Source: an uncultured Bacteroidales bacterium (lineage in GTDB: Bacteria > Bacteroidota > Bacteroidia > Bacteroidales > UBA932). From it: 64,000 nt of DNA. Location of the stretch: assembly GCA_900319855.1 (NCBI GenBank), contig ONQC01000004.1:124001-188000 (forward strand), written 5' to 3'. This document shows, in pieces, positions 31,863 through 40,874 of the stretch. The position numbers were made by a program, and so were the translations under genes. The notes under the pieces are model-generated. The model worked only from the letters and a program-made list of their open reading frames with translations. It had not been told where the DNA came from and did not search any database. The number at the start of each line of letters is the position of its first letter. Within the stretch, counting starts at the first letter, position 1.

Positions 31863-32798
31863 CTACAAGTTATTCTGGTCCAACGCCTTGAGGAAACGTT
31901 CCATTTCCTCGTCCGAGTTGAACCGTACCGTCATGGTGCCTTTTCCGGCGGGGGAACGGCGAAGGCTGATGTTGTCTCCGAACCAACGGCCCATGTGTTC
32001 CAGGACCTTGTAATACGTGTCGGGAAGCTCCGGCGCGTCCGTGGGATCCGGCTTGGATCCGTCTTTCCCGATTTTGCGGACTTTTTCTTCCAGCTGGCGG
32101 ACACTCAGGTCCCCGCGGATCACCAGGTCGCAGAGTTGTTCCTGCAGGACCGGGTCTTCCACGCCCAGCAGGACTTTCGCATGACCGACGCTCAGGATGC
32201 CGACTTTCAGGTCGTGCTGAACTTTAGCGGGAAGTTTGAGCAGGCGCAGGTAATTGGTGACCGATGCGCGCTTCTTGCCGACGCGTTCGGCCATCTGTTC
32301 CTGGGTCAGGCTGCATTCCTCGATCAGGCGCTGATAGCTCATGGCCACTTCGATCGGATCCAGGTTCTCACGCTGGATGTTTTCGACGATGGCCATCTCC
32401 AGCATGCCCTGGTCGTTGGCGTCGCGGATATAGGCCGGAATCATATCCAAACCGGCCATCCGGCAGGCGCGGAAACGGCGTTCTCCGCTGATTATCTGAT
32501 ATTTGCCATTCTCTTTCTTGCGTACCGTGACCGGCTGGATCAGCCCGAAGGTGCGGATGGATTCCGCAAGTTCCTCCAGGGCGTCCTGGTCGAACGACTT
32601 GCGGGGCTGGAACGGATTCGGCTCGATCAGGTCGACCGGGATGCGGAGGATGTCCGCGGTATCCTGAGGTTCGCGGGAACCGACGACTTCCTTGTTGACA
32701 TAGCCGACCGGTTTCCGGAACGTGCTCAGGTCCGGGGCGTCTCCAAGCAGGGCGCCGAGACCCTTTCCCAATCCGCGTGCGGGGGTTTTGCTGCTCAT
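31863..32798 (-). CDS. parB: Chromosome partition protein ParB
   Basis: ParB binds parS sites near the origin and slides along DNA as a CTP-dependent clamp. The 311-residue protein opens with the ParA-contacting GLGKGLGALLG (9-19). It has the CTP-binding motifs GERRFRA (105-111) and ENIQREN (139-145), and a helix-turn-helix at about 163-185 (LTQEQMAERVGKKRASVTNYL) that reads parS. The C-terminal part is for dimerisation. It starts 4 bp after parA. The presence of parAB suggests, but does not prove, that the window is near the replication origin. Confidence 0.96.
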   Translation of the reverse strand: MSSKTPARGLGKGLGALLGDAPDLSTFRKPVGYVNKEVVGSREPQDTADILRIPVDLIEPNPFQPRKSFDQDALEELAESIRTFGLIQPVTVRKKENGKYQIISGERRFRACRMAGLDMIPAYIRDANDQGMLEMAIVENIQRENLDPIEVAMSYQRLIEECSLTQEQMAERVGKKRASVTNYLRLLKLPAKVQHDLKVGILSVGHAKVLLGVEDPVLQEQLCDLVIRGDLSVRQLEEKVRKIGKDGSKPDPTDAPELPDTYYKVLEHMGRWFGDNISLRRSPAGKGTMTVRFNSDEEMERFLKALDQNNL

Positions 32799-32802
32799 GT
32801 TC

Positions 32803-33588
32803 TTACTCGATTTCTGGGGCCAGGCCGTTCCGCTGCAGGACTTCCTTGGCGAGGTTGAGGTAATTGGCCGTGCCGTTGTTCATCACATCGTACAGGATGA
32901 TCGGCTTGCCGTGGGACGGGGCTTCGCTCAGGCGGATGCTCCGCTGGATGATGGTCTTGAAAACCATGTCCTTGAAATGCTCGCGCAACTGGCTGACGAC
33001 CTGGGAATGGACCTTGGTACGCCCGTCGAACATGGTGACGACGAAACCTTCGATCTGCAGGTTCTCGTTGACGCCGTCCTGGACCAGGCGGATGGTCTGG
33101 AGCAGTTTGCCCAGGCCTTCCAGCGCGAAGAACTCGGGCTGGACCGGGATGATGACCGAATCCGCGGCCGTCAGGGAATTCACCGTGATCAGGCCGAGGG
33201 ACGGAGAGCAGTCGATGATGATGAAATCATAGTCGTCCCGGATCGGGGCGAGGGCGTTCTTCAGGATGGACTCGCGGTTCTCGCTGTCCAGCATTTCGAT
33301 CTCGGCACCAACCAGGTTGATGTGGGAGGGAATCATGTGCAGATTCTGCATCTCCGTCTGGATCAAGGCGTCCCGAATGTCCAGGGCACCGATCATGACT
33401 TCGTAGAGCGTCCTTTTCTGGTCGTCTTCGGGGGAGAAGTTGAGACCGGAGGTCGTGTTGGCCTGCGGGTCTGCATCGATAATGAGGACCTTCTTTTCCA
33501 ACACGGCCAGGGAGGCCGCCAGGTTGATGGCGGTGGTGGTTTTACCGACGCCACCTTTCTGGTTGGCTATGGCGATGACTTTTCCCAT
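32803..33588 (-). CDS. parA: Chromosome partition ATPase ParA (Soj type)
   Basis: The 261-residue deviant Walker-type ATPase moves ParB-parS complexes apart. It has the signature Walker A KGGVGKTTT (11-19), IIDCDP-equivalent IIDADPQANTT, and Walker B IIIDCSPSLG. There is no N-terminal helix-turn-helix, so it is the chromosomal Soj type rather than a plasmid P1 type. It is the first gene of a four-gene operon. Upstream lie a -7 box and two TGTTCCAC half-sites that resemble half of a parS palindrome. Confidence 0.96.
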   Translation of the reverse strand: MGKVIAIANQKGGVGKTTTAINLAASLAVLEKKVLIIDADPQANTTSGLNFSPEDDQKRTLYEVMIGALDIRDALIQTEMQNLHMIPSHINLVGAEIEMLDSENRESILKNALAPIRDDYDFIIIDCSPSLGLITVNSLTAADSVIIPVQPEFFALEGLGKLLQTIRLVQDGVNENLQIEGFVVTMFDGRTKVHSQVVSQLREHFKDMVFKTIIQRSIRLSEAPSHGKPIILYDVMNNGTANYLNLAKEVLQRNGLAPEIE

Positions 33589-33613
33589 GGGTAAATGGTT
33601 CTACTAAAACATG

Positions 33614-33621
33614 CAAATTTA
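33614..33621 (-). promoter_or_regulatory. -7 box TAAATTTG of the parA operon
   Basis: An exact TAnnTTTG match lies 25 bases before the parA ATG; a standard -33 TTG is not obvious. Confidence 0.45.
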
Positions 33622-33659
33622 ACAAATAAAATCGATAGATTTTCCTCTTCGCCGACTTT

Positions 33660-33690
33660 TGTTCCACAGCAGGCGAAAAATGTTCCACGG
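33660..33690. promoter_or_regulatory. Two parS-like half-sites before parA
   Basis: TGTTCCAC occurs at 33660-33667 and 33681-33688, exactly 21 bp apart (two helical turns). The general parS palindrome is TGTTnCACGTGnAACA, so each is a left half; the second continues CGGAAG, a degraded right half. ParB could bind here to control its own operon. Confidence 0.45.
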
Positions 33691-33706
33691 AAGGGGGAGG
33701 GAAAAC

Positions 33707-35845
33707 TCAGGCGGGGTCTACGTCCGCATAGATGTGGCCGGGATAGCGGGCCTCTTTTTCGAATTGTGCCAAGGTTTTGGCCAGCAATTGCTTGTTGGCG
33801 GCCAGGGCGGCATCCTTCCGGAGGGTGATGCGGATGTGACGGATAAACTGGCCTGCGACCCGGTCGAGGGGCGGGGCATAGGGTCCGGTCAGCCGGACGG
33901 CGCCTTGGACCGGTCCGGAAAGGAGCGACGGCTTGGTGACGAAGGCGGCGCAGAGGGCGTCCGTCAGCCTGCGGCAGAGCCGGTCCAGCCGGGCGGGGTC
34001 GGTGTCGCGGCAGACCAGAAGGATGACGCGGGAATAAGGCGGGTAGCCGAAGGCCCGCCGTTCGGCCAGCAGGTCGCCGATGAAATCGTTGGAGAGTGAT
34101 TGCCCGGCCAATTCCCGGTAGACCGGGTGGTCGGCCTGGGCGGTCTGGATGACGAAACGGCCCGGATTGCCGCGGCGCGCACAGCGGCCGCGGAACTGTT
34201 CCAACAGTTGCAGGGCCCGTTCATCCGCCCGGAAATCCTGTTGGCCCAGCAGGGAATCTGCCTGCAGGACCGCAACCAGGGAAAGTCCCTCGAAATCAAA
34301 TCCTTTCGTCACGATTTGCGTACCGACCAGAAGATCGGTCCTGTGCTCGGCGAAATCTTGGATGACCTGCTCCTCATACTGTTTATTCTGCGCGGCATCG
34401 CTGTCCAGACGTGCAATCCGGGCATCCGGGAACAGGGTGCGGAGCTCTTCCTCGATGCGCTGTGTGCCGGCCCCCAGCGGTTCCAGGGGCTGGCCGCAGG
34501 AGGGACAGGTACCGGAATAGGGCTCCTGGTGGCCGCAGTGGTGGCAGACCATCCGTCCTGTCGCCTTGTGGTAACTCAGGGAAACATGGCAGTTGGGGCA
34601 CTTCAGGATCCGGCCGCAACCCGAGCATTGCACCACGGGTGCATAAGCGCGCCGGCTTCGCAGGATGACGGCCTGCCCGCCGGCGGAGAGGGTCTCCCCG
34701 ATCCGGGCAATCAGTTTGCGGGAAAAACTCCCGACCATGCCGTTTTTGCGGCGCTCGGAACGGGTGTCGATGATTTCCACCTCTGCTTCCGATCCACCAT
34801 GGTATTTCTCTGCCAATGAGACCAATGCGTATCGTCCGGTTTCACAATTGTACAGGGATTCCAAAGAGGGAGTGGCTGAGCCGAGGATGACGCGGCTCCC
34901 ATGGATGCGGCCGAGCATCACGGCCGTGTCCCGGCCCTGGTAGCGGGGCGTAGAATCTTGTTTGTAGGAGGCGTCATGCTCTTCGTCCACGATGACCAGA
35001 CCCAGGTCTCGGTGGGGCAGGAAGAGGGCGGAGCGGGTGCCGAGGACGATGTAAGACCCTTTCCGGACCCGTGCTGCGACCTCCTGGCGCCGCGCGGCTG
35101 TTTCGGCCGAGTGGAATACGAGTAACTCCTCGCCGAAGAACCTGGCCAGCCGGTCTTCCAACTGCCGGCTCAGGGCGATTTCCGGGACCAGGTACAGGAC
35201 ATTCCGACCTTGGGCGAGGGTTTCCCGGGCCAGCTGGGCATAGAGCTCCGTCTTCCCGGATCCGGTCACGCCATTCAGTAACACAATCTTTTCTTCCAGA
35301 AAGGCTTTCCGTATCTGACCTAAAGCTTTACTTTGCAAATCGGACAAGTGGATTTCCGGCAGGGCCTCCTGGGGAACGGGCATCCCGGAAAGCCGGGCTT
35401 CCAGGATGGCTGCGGCGGCGGCATAGCGTTGTCGCGTATCGTCCCTCCGGGCGCGGGCTATCTTGCTGCGAAGTCCTTCCAATTGTTTTTCCATCCGTTC
35501 CCGGATGCGGGCCGCCGTTTGTTCCTGTGCGATGGCCCCGGCCGGACTGGCGCAGCGGAAGACCTCCCCGAGGGTGCACAGGTAATAATCCGAGATGAAC
35601 TGCCACAGCCGGAATTCCTGCTCCGTGACCGGGGGGAGGTCTTCCACCTCCAGGATCTCCACGATCTTGGACGGATCGGCGGTGGGCTCGATACCGGTCT
35701 CCTCCACCACGCCACTGTACGTTTTGTTGGCAAACCGGACCCGGACCCGCGACCCGCGCACGACCGTGCCTTCTTCCGCCCAGTAAGACGGATTCCAGGC
35801 CAGCCGGAGCGGCAGGATGACGGAAATGCAGGTCTTGTTGTCCAT
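33707..35845 (-). CDS. priA: Primosomal protein N' (replication restart helicase)
   Basis: PriA recognises stalled forks and reloads the replicative helicase. The protein of about 712 residues has the N-terminal DNA-binding domain, a helicase core with Walker A GVTGSGKTE (about 191-199) and VDEEHDASYK (about 283), and eight zinc-binding Cys in CSGCGR, KCPNCH, VCHHCG and TCPSCG (about 405-445). ATG at 35845 (MDNKTCISVILPL) is the usual start; the frame is open a further 11 codons. The gene reads toward parA, separated by 118 bp. Confidence 0.95.
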   Translation of the reverse strand: MDNKTCISVILPLRLAWNPSYWAEEGTVVRGSRVRVRFANKTYSGVVEETGIEPTADPSKIVEILEVEDLPPVTEQEFRLWQFISDYYLCTLGEVFRCASPAGAIAQEQTAARIRERMEKQLEGLRSKIARARRDDTRQRYAAAAAILEARLSGMPVPQEALPEIHLSDLQSKALGQIRKAFLEEKIVLLNGVTGSGKTELYAQLARETLAQGRNVLYLVPEIALSRQLEDRLARFFGEELLVFHSAETAARRQEVAARVRKGSYIVLGTRSALFLPHRDLGLVIVDEEHDASYKQDSTPRYQGRDTAVMLGRIHGSRVILGSATPSLESLYNCETGRYALVSLAEKYHGGSEAEVEIIDTRSERRKNGMVGSFSRKLIARIGETLSAGGQAVILRSRRAYAPVVQCSGCGRILKCPNCHVSLSYHKATGRMVCHHCGHQEPYSGTCPSCGQPLEPLGAGTQRIEEELRTLFPDARIARLDSDAAQNKQYEEQVIQDFAEHRTDLLVGTQIVTKGFDFEGLSLVAVLQADSLLGQQDFRADERALQLLEQFRGRCARRGNPGRFVIQTAQADHPVYRELAGQSLSNDFIGDLLAERRAFGYPPYSRVILLVCRDTDPARLDRLCRRLTDALCAAFVTKPSLLSGPVQGAVRLTGPYAPPLDRVAGQFIRHIRITLRKDAALAANKQLLAKTLAQFEKEARYPGHIYADVDPA

Positions 35846-35936
35846 CGCAATCGCGAAGATAGACATTTTTGGCGACATGCCTTGGGTGACTGTTTAAAAG
35901 GTGAAAACGTTTTTGAATTTAATTATTCTGGAGATA

Positions 35937-35967
35937 TTGGAATTTTTTCTTAAAATTTATAATTTTG
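35937..35967 (+). promoter_or_regulatory. Promoter of the ior operon
   Basis: TTG (35937-35939), 20 bases, then TAATTTTG (35960-35967) match the Bacteroidetes consensus exactly. The surroundings are very AT-rich. Transcription would start near 35970, 37 bases before the iorA ATG. Confidence 0.75.
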
Positions 35968-36006
35968 TGGCAGACCAACTACATAATTTAACACACAGAT
36001 TGCAAT

Positions 36007-37602
36007 ATGGCTGAAAAACATTTGCTTCTGGGGGATGAAGCGCTGGCGCTGGGCGCCTTGCATGCCGGTCTTTCCGGCGTGTATGCCTATCCCGGTACGC
36101 CGTCCACCGAAATCACCGAGTTCATCCAGAATCACCCGCTGACACGGGAAAGAAATATCCACTGCGACTGGAGTTCCAATGAAAAGACCGCCATGGAAGC
36201 CGCCCTCGGCGTCTCCTATTGCGGGAAACGGGCCCTCGTCTGCATGAAGCATGTCGGCATGAATGTCTGCGCCGACGGTTTCATGGGCGCGGCGATGACC
36301 GGCGCGAACGGCGGCCTGGTGGTGACGGCCTGCGACGATCCGTCGATGCATTCCTCGCAGAATGAGCAGGATTCCCGGTTCTATGCCGATTTCGCCATGA
36401 TCCCTTGTTTCGAGCCATCCTCCCAGCAAGAGACGTATGCCATGGTCCGCCATGCCTTTGATTTCTCCGAGCAATACAAGATTCCCGTGCTCATGCGGCT
36501 GACCACCCGCATGGCCCATTCCCGGGCCGTGGTCGAAACCGGCGGACTCCGCGACCAGAACGGCCTCTCCTTCCCGGAGAACCCGCGCCAGTGGGTCCTG
36601 CTGCCTGTCAATGCGAAGGTGCGCAATGAAGCCCTGATCGCCGACCACGCCCGTTTCGCCGAAACGGCGGAGGCGTCACCGTTCAACCGGCTTGCTGACG
36701 GTCCCGATAAATCCCTGGGAATCATCGCCTGCGGCATCGCCTATAATTATTTGATGGAGAATTTCCCGGACGGCTGTCCGTATCCGGTGCTGAAAGTCTC
36801 CCAGTATCCGTTCCCGGCCGGACTGGCCCGCCGGCTCGCCGCGCAGTGCCGGACCCTGTTGGTCCTCGAAGAGGGACAGCCCCTCGTAGAAACCCGCCTG
36901 AAAGGGGTTTTCGACAGCGGCATCACCATCAAGGGCCGTCTCGACGGGACCCTCCCGCGCGCCGGGGAACTGACGCCGGACTGTGTCCGGGCCGCCCTCG
37001 GCCTGCCGGACCTTCCGCAGCATGAAGCTTCCCAGGTGACCGTCCCGCGTCCGCCGGCGCTCTGCCAGGGCTGCGGCCACCGCGATTTCTATACGGCCCT
37101 GAACCAGGTGCTGAAGGACTATCCGACCGCCCGCGTTTTCAGTGACATCGGCTGCTATACCCTGGGCTGGCTGGCCCCGTTCCATGCCTTCCATACCTGC
37201 GTGGAAATGGGCGCATCCGTGACCATGTCGACCGGCGCCGCCCACAGCGGCGTGTGGCCGTCCGTGGCAGTCATCGGCGATTCGACCTTTACGCACAGCG
37301 GCATGACCGGCCTGTTGGATGCGGTCAATTCGAACGCGGACATAACGCTCTGCATCTCCGACAACCTGACGACCGGAATGACCGGTGGACAGGATTCCGC
37401 GGGCACCGGGCGGCTGGAGTCCATCTGCCTGGGACTGGGCGTCGCGCCGGAGCATCTGCGGACCATCGTCCCGCTGCCGAAAAACTATCCGGATATGGAA
37501 AAAACCATCCGGGAAGAAATTGAATATCACGGTGTCTCTGTGATTATCTGCCGCCGTGAGTGCATCCAGACCGCCCGCCGTCATGCGGCCAAAAAGCAAT
37601 AG
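36007..37602 (+). CDS. iorA: Indolepyruvate ferredoxin oxidoreductase, alpha subunit
   Basis: IOR converts aryl-pyruvates (from Trp, Phe, Tyr) to aryl-acetyl-CoA and CO2, reducing ferredoxin. The 531-residue protein shows the pyrimidine-binding half (YAYPGTPSTEITEF; Glu59 in SSNEKTAMEAALG) and the TPP-binding half (GDSTFTHSGMTGLLDAVNSNADI, then LCISDN). CQGCGHRDFY lies near the junction. It ends at IICRRECIQTARRH, where typical IorA continues into a ferredoxin domain with two 4Fe-4S clusters; those Cys motifs are missing. Electrons must therefore leave through another carrier. It is the first gene of iorA, iorB, aminotransferase, CoA-transferase. Other 2-oxoacids are possible substrates. Confidence 0.92.
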   Translation: MAEKHLLLGDEALALGALHAGLSGVYAYPGTPSTEITEFIQNHPLTRERNIHCDWSSNEKTAMEAALGVSYCGKRALVCMKHVGMNVCADGFMGAAMTGANGGLVVTACDDPSMHSSQNEQDSRFYADFAMIPCFEPSSQQETYAMVRHAFDFSEQYKIPVLMRLTTRMAHSRAVVETGGLRDQNGLSFPENPRQWVLLPVNAKVRNEALIADHARFAETAEASPFNRLADGPDKSLGIIACGIAYNYLMENFPDGCPYPVLKVSQYPFPAGLARRLAAQCRTLLVLEEGQPLVETRLKGVFDSGITIKGRLDGTLPRAGELTPDCVRAALGLPDLPQHEASQVTVPRPPALCQGCGHRDFYTALNQVLKDYPTARVFSDIGCYTLGWLAPFHAFHTCVEMGASVTMSTGAAHSGVWPSVAVIGDSTFTHSGMTGLLDAVNSNADITLCISDNLTTGMTGGQDSAGTGRLESICLGLGVAPEHLRTIVPLPKNYPDMEKTIREEIEYHGVSVIICRRECIQTARRHAAKKQ

Positions 37603-37615
37603 AATTCGAACGACT

Positions 37616-38206
37616 ATGAAACAAGATATCATCTTAGCAGGCGTGGGAGGACAGGGCATCCTGTCCATCGCCACCGTGATCGGGCGGGCCGCCCTGGACC
37701 AGGACCTTTATCTTAAACAGGCCGAGGTCCATGGGATGAGCCAGCGCGGAGGGGATGTGCAGAGCAACCTCCGCCTTTCTTCCGAACCGATCTGCAGCGA
37801 CCTGATCCCGAAAGGCTGCTGCGACCTGATTGTCTCCCTCGAGCCGATGGAGGCGCTCCGCTACTTGCCTTACCTGGCCGCCGACGGATGGATCATCACC
37901 AATACGACCCCGTTCGTCAACATTCCCAATTATCCCGAAGAAACGGCCCTGCGGGCTGAACTGCAGCGGCTTCCGCATGTCATCGCCATCGACGTGGATG
38001 CCATTGCCAAAGAGATCCGTTCGCCGCGCAGCGCCAACATGGTCCTGCTCGGCGCCACGGCTTCCGTCCTGCGCATCCTGGATCCGGACAAACTCCGGGA
38101 CGGGATCCGGAAGGTCTTCGCCCGTAAAGGTGAAGCCATCGTAGATACGAACATCGCAGCCTTCGATGCAGGCTACGCCTATGCCAAAGAACACCTTGCA
38201 CGATGA
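37616..38206 (+). CDS. iorB: Indolepyruvate ferredoxin oxidoreductase, beta subunit
   Basis: This 196-residue gamma-type subunit of the 2-oxoacid:acceptor oxidoreductases opens with DIILAGVGGQGILSIATVIG. It also has the typical QAEVHGMSQRGGDVQSNLR and IDVDAIAKEI. It forms the CoA-binding partner of IorA. ATG at 37616 follows the iorA stop by 13 bp; an in-frame ATG at 37556 would lie inside iorA. The stop overlaps the aminotransferase start as ATGA. Confidence 0.93.
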   Translation: MKQDIILAGVGGQGILSIATVIGRAALDQDLYLKQAEVHGMSQRGGDVQSNLRLSSEPICSDLIPKGCCDLIVSLEPMEALRYLPYLAADGWIITNTTPFVNIPNYPEETALRAELQRLPHVIAIDVDAIAKEIRSPRSANMVLLGATASVLRILDPDKLRDGIRKVFARKGEAIVDTNIAAFDAGYAYAKEHLAR

Positions 38207-39522
38207 AAGAACCGATTCCGCAACATCTGATCGATGAAGTGCTGGCCCGGAATGACATCCGGGACATCTCCCGGGCGACCATCCGCCAGAACGTGGCGGT
38301 GGGCGCCGCCCTGGAAAAGGAAGTGGGCGAGCCTTTCGTCCACCTGGAGATCGGCGTACCGGGCATCGATGCCTGCCCGATCGGCATCCAGGCGCAGAAA
38401 GAGGCGTTGGACAGGGGCGTGGCTTCCGTCTATCCAATCATCAGCGGCCTGCCGCAGCTCAAGCAGAACGCCTCGGAGTTCGTCAAGGCCTTCATCGACA
38501 TCGATGTCCCCCCGGAGTGCATCGTTCCGACGGTCGGTTCGATGCAGGCCAGTTTCAACCTGGTCCTGGAATGCTCCCAGCTCCAGAAGGAGAAAGACAC
38601 CATCTTGTATATCTGCCCCGGTTTCTCGGCCCATGGCCGTCAGCCGGATGTCCTGGGCATCAAGAATGTCACCTTCGACATTTACAATTACCGGGCGGAG
38701 AAGCTGCGGGACAAGCTGGAGGAATTCATGTCCAAAGGCAACATTTCCGCCATCCTGTATTCCAATCCGAACAATCCGGCCTGGATCTGCCTGACCGACG
38801 AAGAGCTCCGGATCATCGGCGAATGCGCCAATAAATATGACGTGGTCGTCCTGGAAGACATGGCCTACCTGTGCATGGATTTCCGCAAGGACATGTCCCG
38901 GCCCTTCGAACCGCCGTTCCAGCCGACCGTGGCCCGGTATACGGACAACTACGTCATCACCCTGTCCGCCTCCAAGATCTTCAGTTATGCCGGCGAGCGC
39001 ATCGCCCTGGCCGTCATTTCCGATAAGCTTTACCACCGGGAGTATGCCTCGTTGCGGAACCGGTTCGGCATCGGCAAATTCGGCGACAATTACATCCTGA
39101 CCTACCTGTATGTCGCTTCTTCCGGCACCTCCCATTCCGCCCAATACGCCCTGGCCGCCATGCTCAAGGCCGCGGTGGAAGGCCGGTATGATTTCGTAAA
39201 GGAGCTGCGCGAATACGGCCGCCGTTCCGAGCGGTCCCGCTACCTGTTCGAACGGCATGGCTTCCATCTGGTCTATGACAAGGACATGGACCAGTCCATC
39301 GGCGACGGTTTCTTCTATACGGTCGGGTACAAGGAACTGGACAACAATACGTTGCTGACAAGGCTGATGCGGTGCGGCATCAATGCCGTCGCCCTGAACA
39401 CCACCGGCAGCGGACAATGCGGCATCCGTGTCTGCGTATCCCGCCTGCTGACCGAAGAAGACTTTGAAACCCTTGATGAAAGACTGCGTCTTTTCGTACA
39501 ACTAGATACCGAACGCGTATGA
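38203..39522 (+). CDS. PLP-dependent class I/II aminotransferase
   Basis: The 439-residue fold-type I enzyme has SNPNNPAW (187-194), VLEDMAY with Asp219, and Schiff-base Lys258 in SASKIFSYAGERIA. Given its place between iorB and a CoA-transferase, it most likely transaminates the amino acid (aromatic, or another whose 2-oxo acid IOR accepts) to the 2-oxo acid. It overlaps both neighbours by four bases (ATGA), indicating coupled translation. Substrate range is inferred from context only. Confidence 0.9.
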   Translation: MKEPIPQHLIDEVLARNDIRDISRATIRQNVAVGAALEKEVGEPFVHLEIGVPGIDACPIGIQAQKEALDRGVASVYPIISGLPQLKQNASEFVKAFIDIDVPPECIVPTVGSMQASFNLVLECSQLQKEKDTILYICPGFSAHGRQPDVLGIKNVTFDIYNYRAEKLRDKLEEFMSKGNISAILYSNPNNPAWICLTDEELRIIGECANKYDVVVLEDMAYLCMDFRKDMSRPFEPPFQPTVARYTDNYVITLSASKIFSYAGERIALAVISDKLYHREYASLRNRFGIGKFGDNYILTYLYVASSGTSHSAQYALAAMLKAAVEGRYDFVKELREYGRRSERSRYLFERHGFHLVYDKDMDQSIGDGFFYTVGYKELDNNTLLTRLMRCGINAVALNTTGSGQCGIRVCVSRLLTEEDFETLDERLRLFVQLDTERV

Positions 39523-40817
39523 GATACATGAGTGCCGATGATGCGATGAAGCTGATTCGCAGCGGCGACACCATCTGCTGCCAGGGCAGTACCTCCGTCC
39601 CGGTCATGCTGCAGGAAGCGCTGACCCACCGGGCCGATGAATTGCGGGACGTCAAGATCGTCTCGGGCTTCAACGTGACGACCGGCCCGGCCCCGTTCTG
39701 CAAACCGGAGTACAAGGATTCCTTCATCGTCAACAGCATCTTCCTGTGCGCCGACCAGCGCAAGCACGTGGCGGCCGGATACGGCAGCATGGTCCCGGCT
39801 TTCCTCGGCGAAGTGCCTTACCTGTTCCGGAGCGGCCAGCTGCCCATCGACGTGGCTTTCATCAACTGTTCCCTGCCGGATGAGAACGGCTATTGCAGTT
39901 TCGGCATCTCGGCGGATATTTCTGTCGCTGCGGTCGAATGCGCCCGCGTGGTCATCGCCCAGGTCAACAAGAGCATCCCGTATCTGTACGGAAAGTGCCT
40001 GATCCATGAGTCGCAGATTACGGCTGCCGTGGAGTGCGACATCCCGCCCGTGGCCATGGAATTCGGCCCTCCGACCGAGATCGAGGCGGCCATCGGGGCC
40101 CATATCGCCAATGAGATCCCGGACGGGGCGACCCTGCAGATCGGCGTGGGCGGCATTCCGAATGCCATCCTGAACGGAATCAAGCATCATCAGCATCTTG
40201 GACTCCATACCGAGGCCATGACCGACGGGGTGGTCCGCCTGATGGAGGAAGGGGTCATCGACAACACCCTGAAGAAGAACCATCGCGGGGTCAGCATTGC
40301 TTCACTGGCCCTGGGATCCAAGCACATGTACGAGTTCCTGAACCACAATAAAGACGTCGAGTTCTACGATGTGGCCTATACCAACGATCCGTTCCGGATC
40401 CGGGAAAATCCGCGGGTCTGTGCCATCAATTCCGCCATCGAGGTGGACCTGACCGGCCAGGTCTGTGCGGACAGCATCGGCGACATGATCTTCTCGAGCG
40501 TGGGCGGCCAGCACGACTTCATGTACGGCGGCTCCCTGTCCGAGGGAGGGAAGACGTTCATCGCCCTGCCGTCCCGGACGCTCAAAGGCAAGAACAAGAT
40601 CGTCGCCCATCTGGCACCGGGCGCGGGGGTCGTGACCACGCGGTTCCAGACGCAATATGTGGCGACGGAATATGGTATCGTCTACCTGCGGAACAAGAAT
40701 CTGGCGGAGCGCGCCAAGGCTTTGATTTCCATCGCCCATCCGGACGACCGGGAAGAACTGGAAAAGGCCGCCTGCGAGCGTTTCGGCTATGCTTTCCTGC
40801 GCCTGGGAGCGAAATAA
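39519..40817 (+). CDS. Acetyl-CoA hydrolase/transferase family CoA-transferase
   Basis: The 432-residue protein belongs to the 4-hydroxybutyrate/butyryl-CoA:acetate CoA-transferase type. It has the catalytic Glu232 in LGLHTEAMTDGV, the Gly-rich IGVGGIPNAIL (208-217), and FSSVGGQHDFMYG near the C-terminus. In this operon it would swap CoA from the aryl- or acyl-CoA made by IOR to acetate, giving an organic acid and acetyl-CoA that can yield ATP. It shares ATGA with the aminotransferase. No terminator is visible; a new promoter starts 5 bp after the stop. Confidence 0.92.
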   Translation: MRYMSADDAMKLIRSGDTICCQGSTSVPVMLQEALTHRADELRDVKIVSGFNVTTGPAPFCKPEYKDSFIVNSIFLCADQRKHVAAGYGSMVPAFLGEVPYLFRSGQLPIDVAFINCSLPDENGYCSFGISADISVAAVECARVVIAQVNKSIPYLYGKCLIHESQITAAVECDIPPVAMEFGPPTEIEAAIGAHIANEIPDGATLQIGVGGIPNAILNGIKHHQHLGLHTEAMTDGVVRLMEEGVIDNTLKKNHRGVSIASLALGSKHMYEFLNHNKDVEFYDVAYTNDPFRIRENPRVCAINSAIEVDLTGQVCADSIGDMIFSSVGGQHDFMYGGSLSEGGKTFIALPSRTLKGKNKIVAHLAPGAGVVTTRFQTQYVATEYGIVYLRNKNLAERAKALISIAHPDDREELEKAACERFGYAFLRLGAK

Positions 40818-40821
40818 AATT

Positions 40822-40852
40822 GGAAATCTTCGGTATTTTCCCTACTTTTGCA
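40822..40852 (+). promoter_or_regulatory. Promoter of the DUF1846 operon
   Basis: TTG (40822-40824), 20 bases and TACTTTTG (40845-40852) form a full consensus promoter directly after the CoA-transferase stop. The start site near 40855 gives a 20-base leader. Confidence 0.75.
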
Positions 40853-40874
40853 ACCCGTGTTCACGACATCTCTT

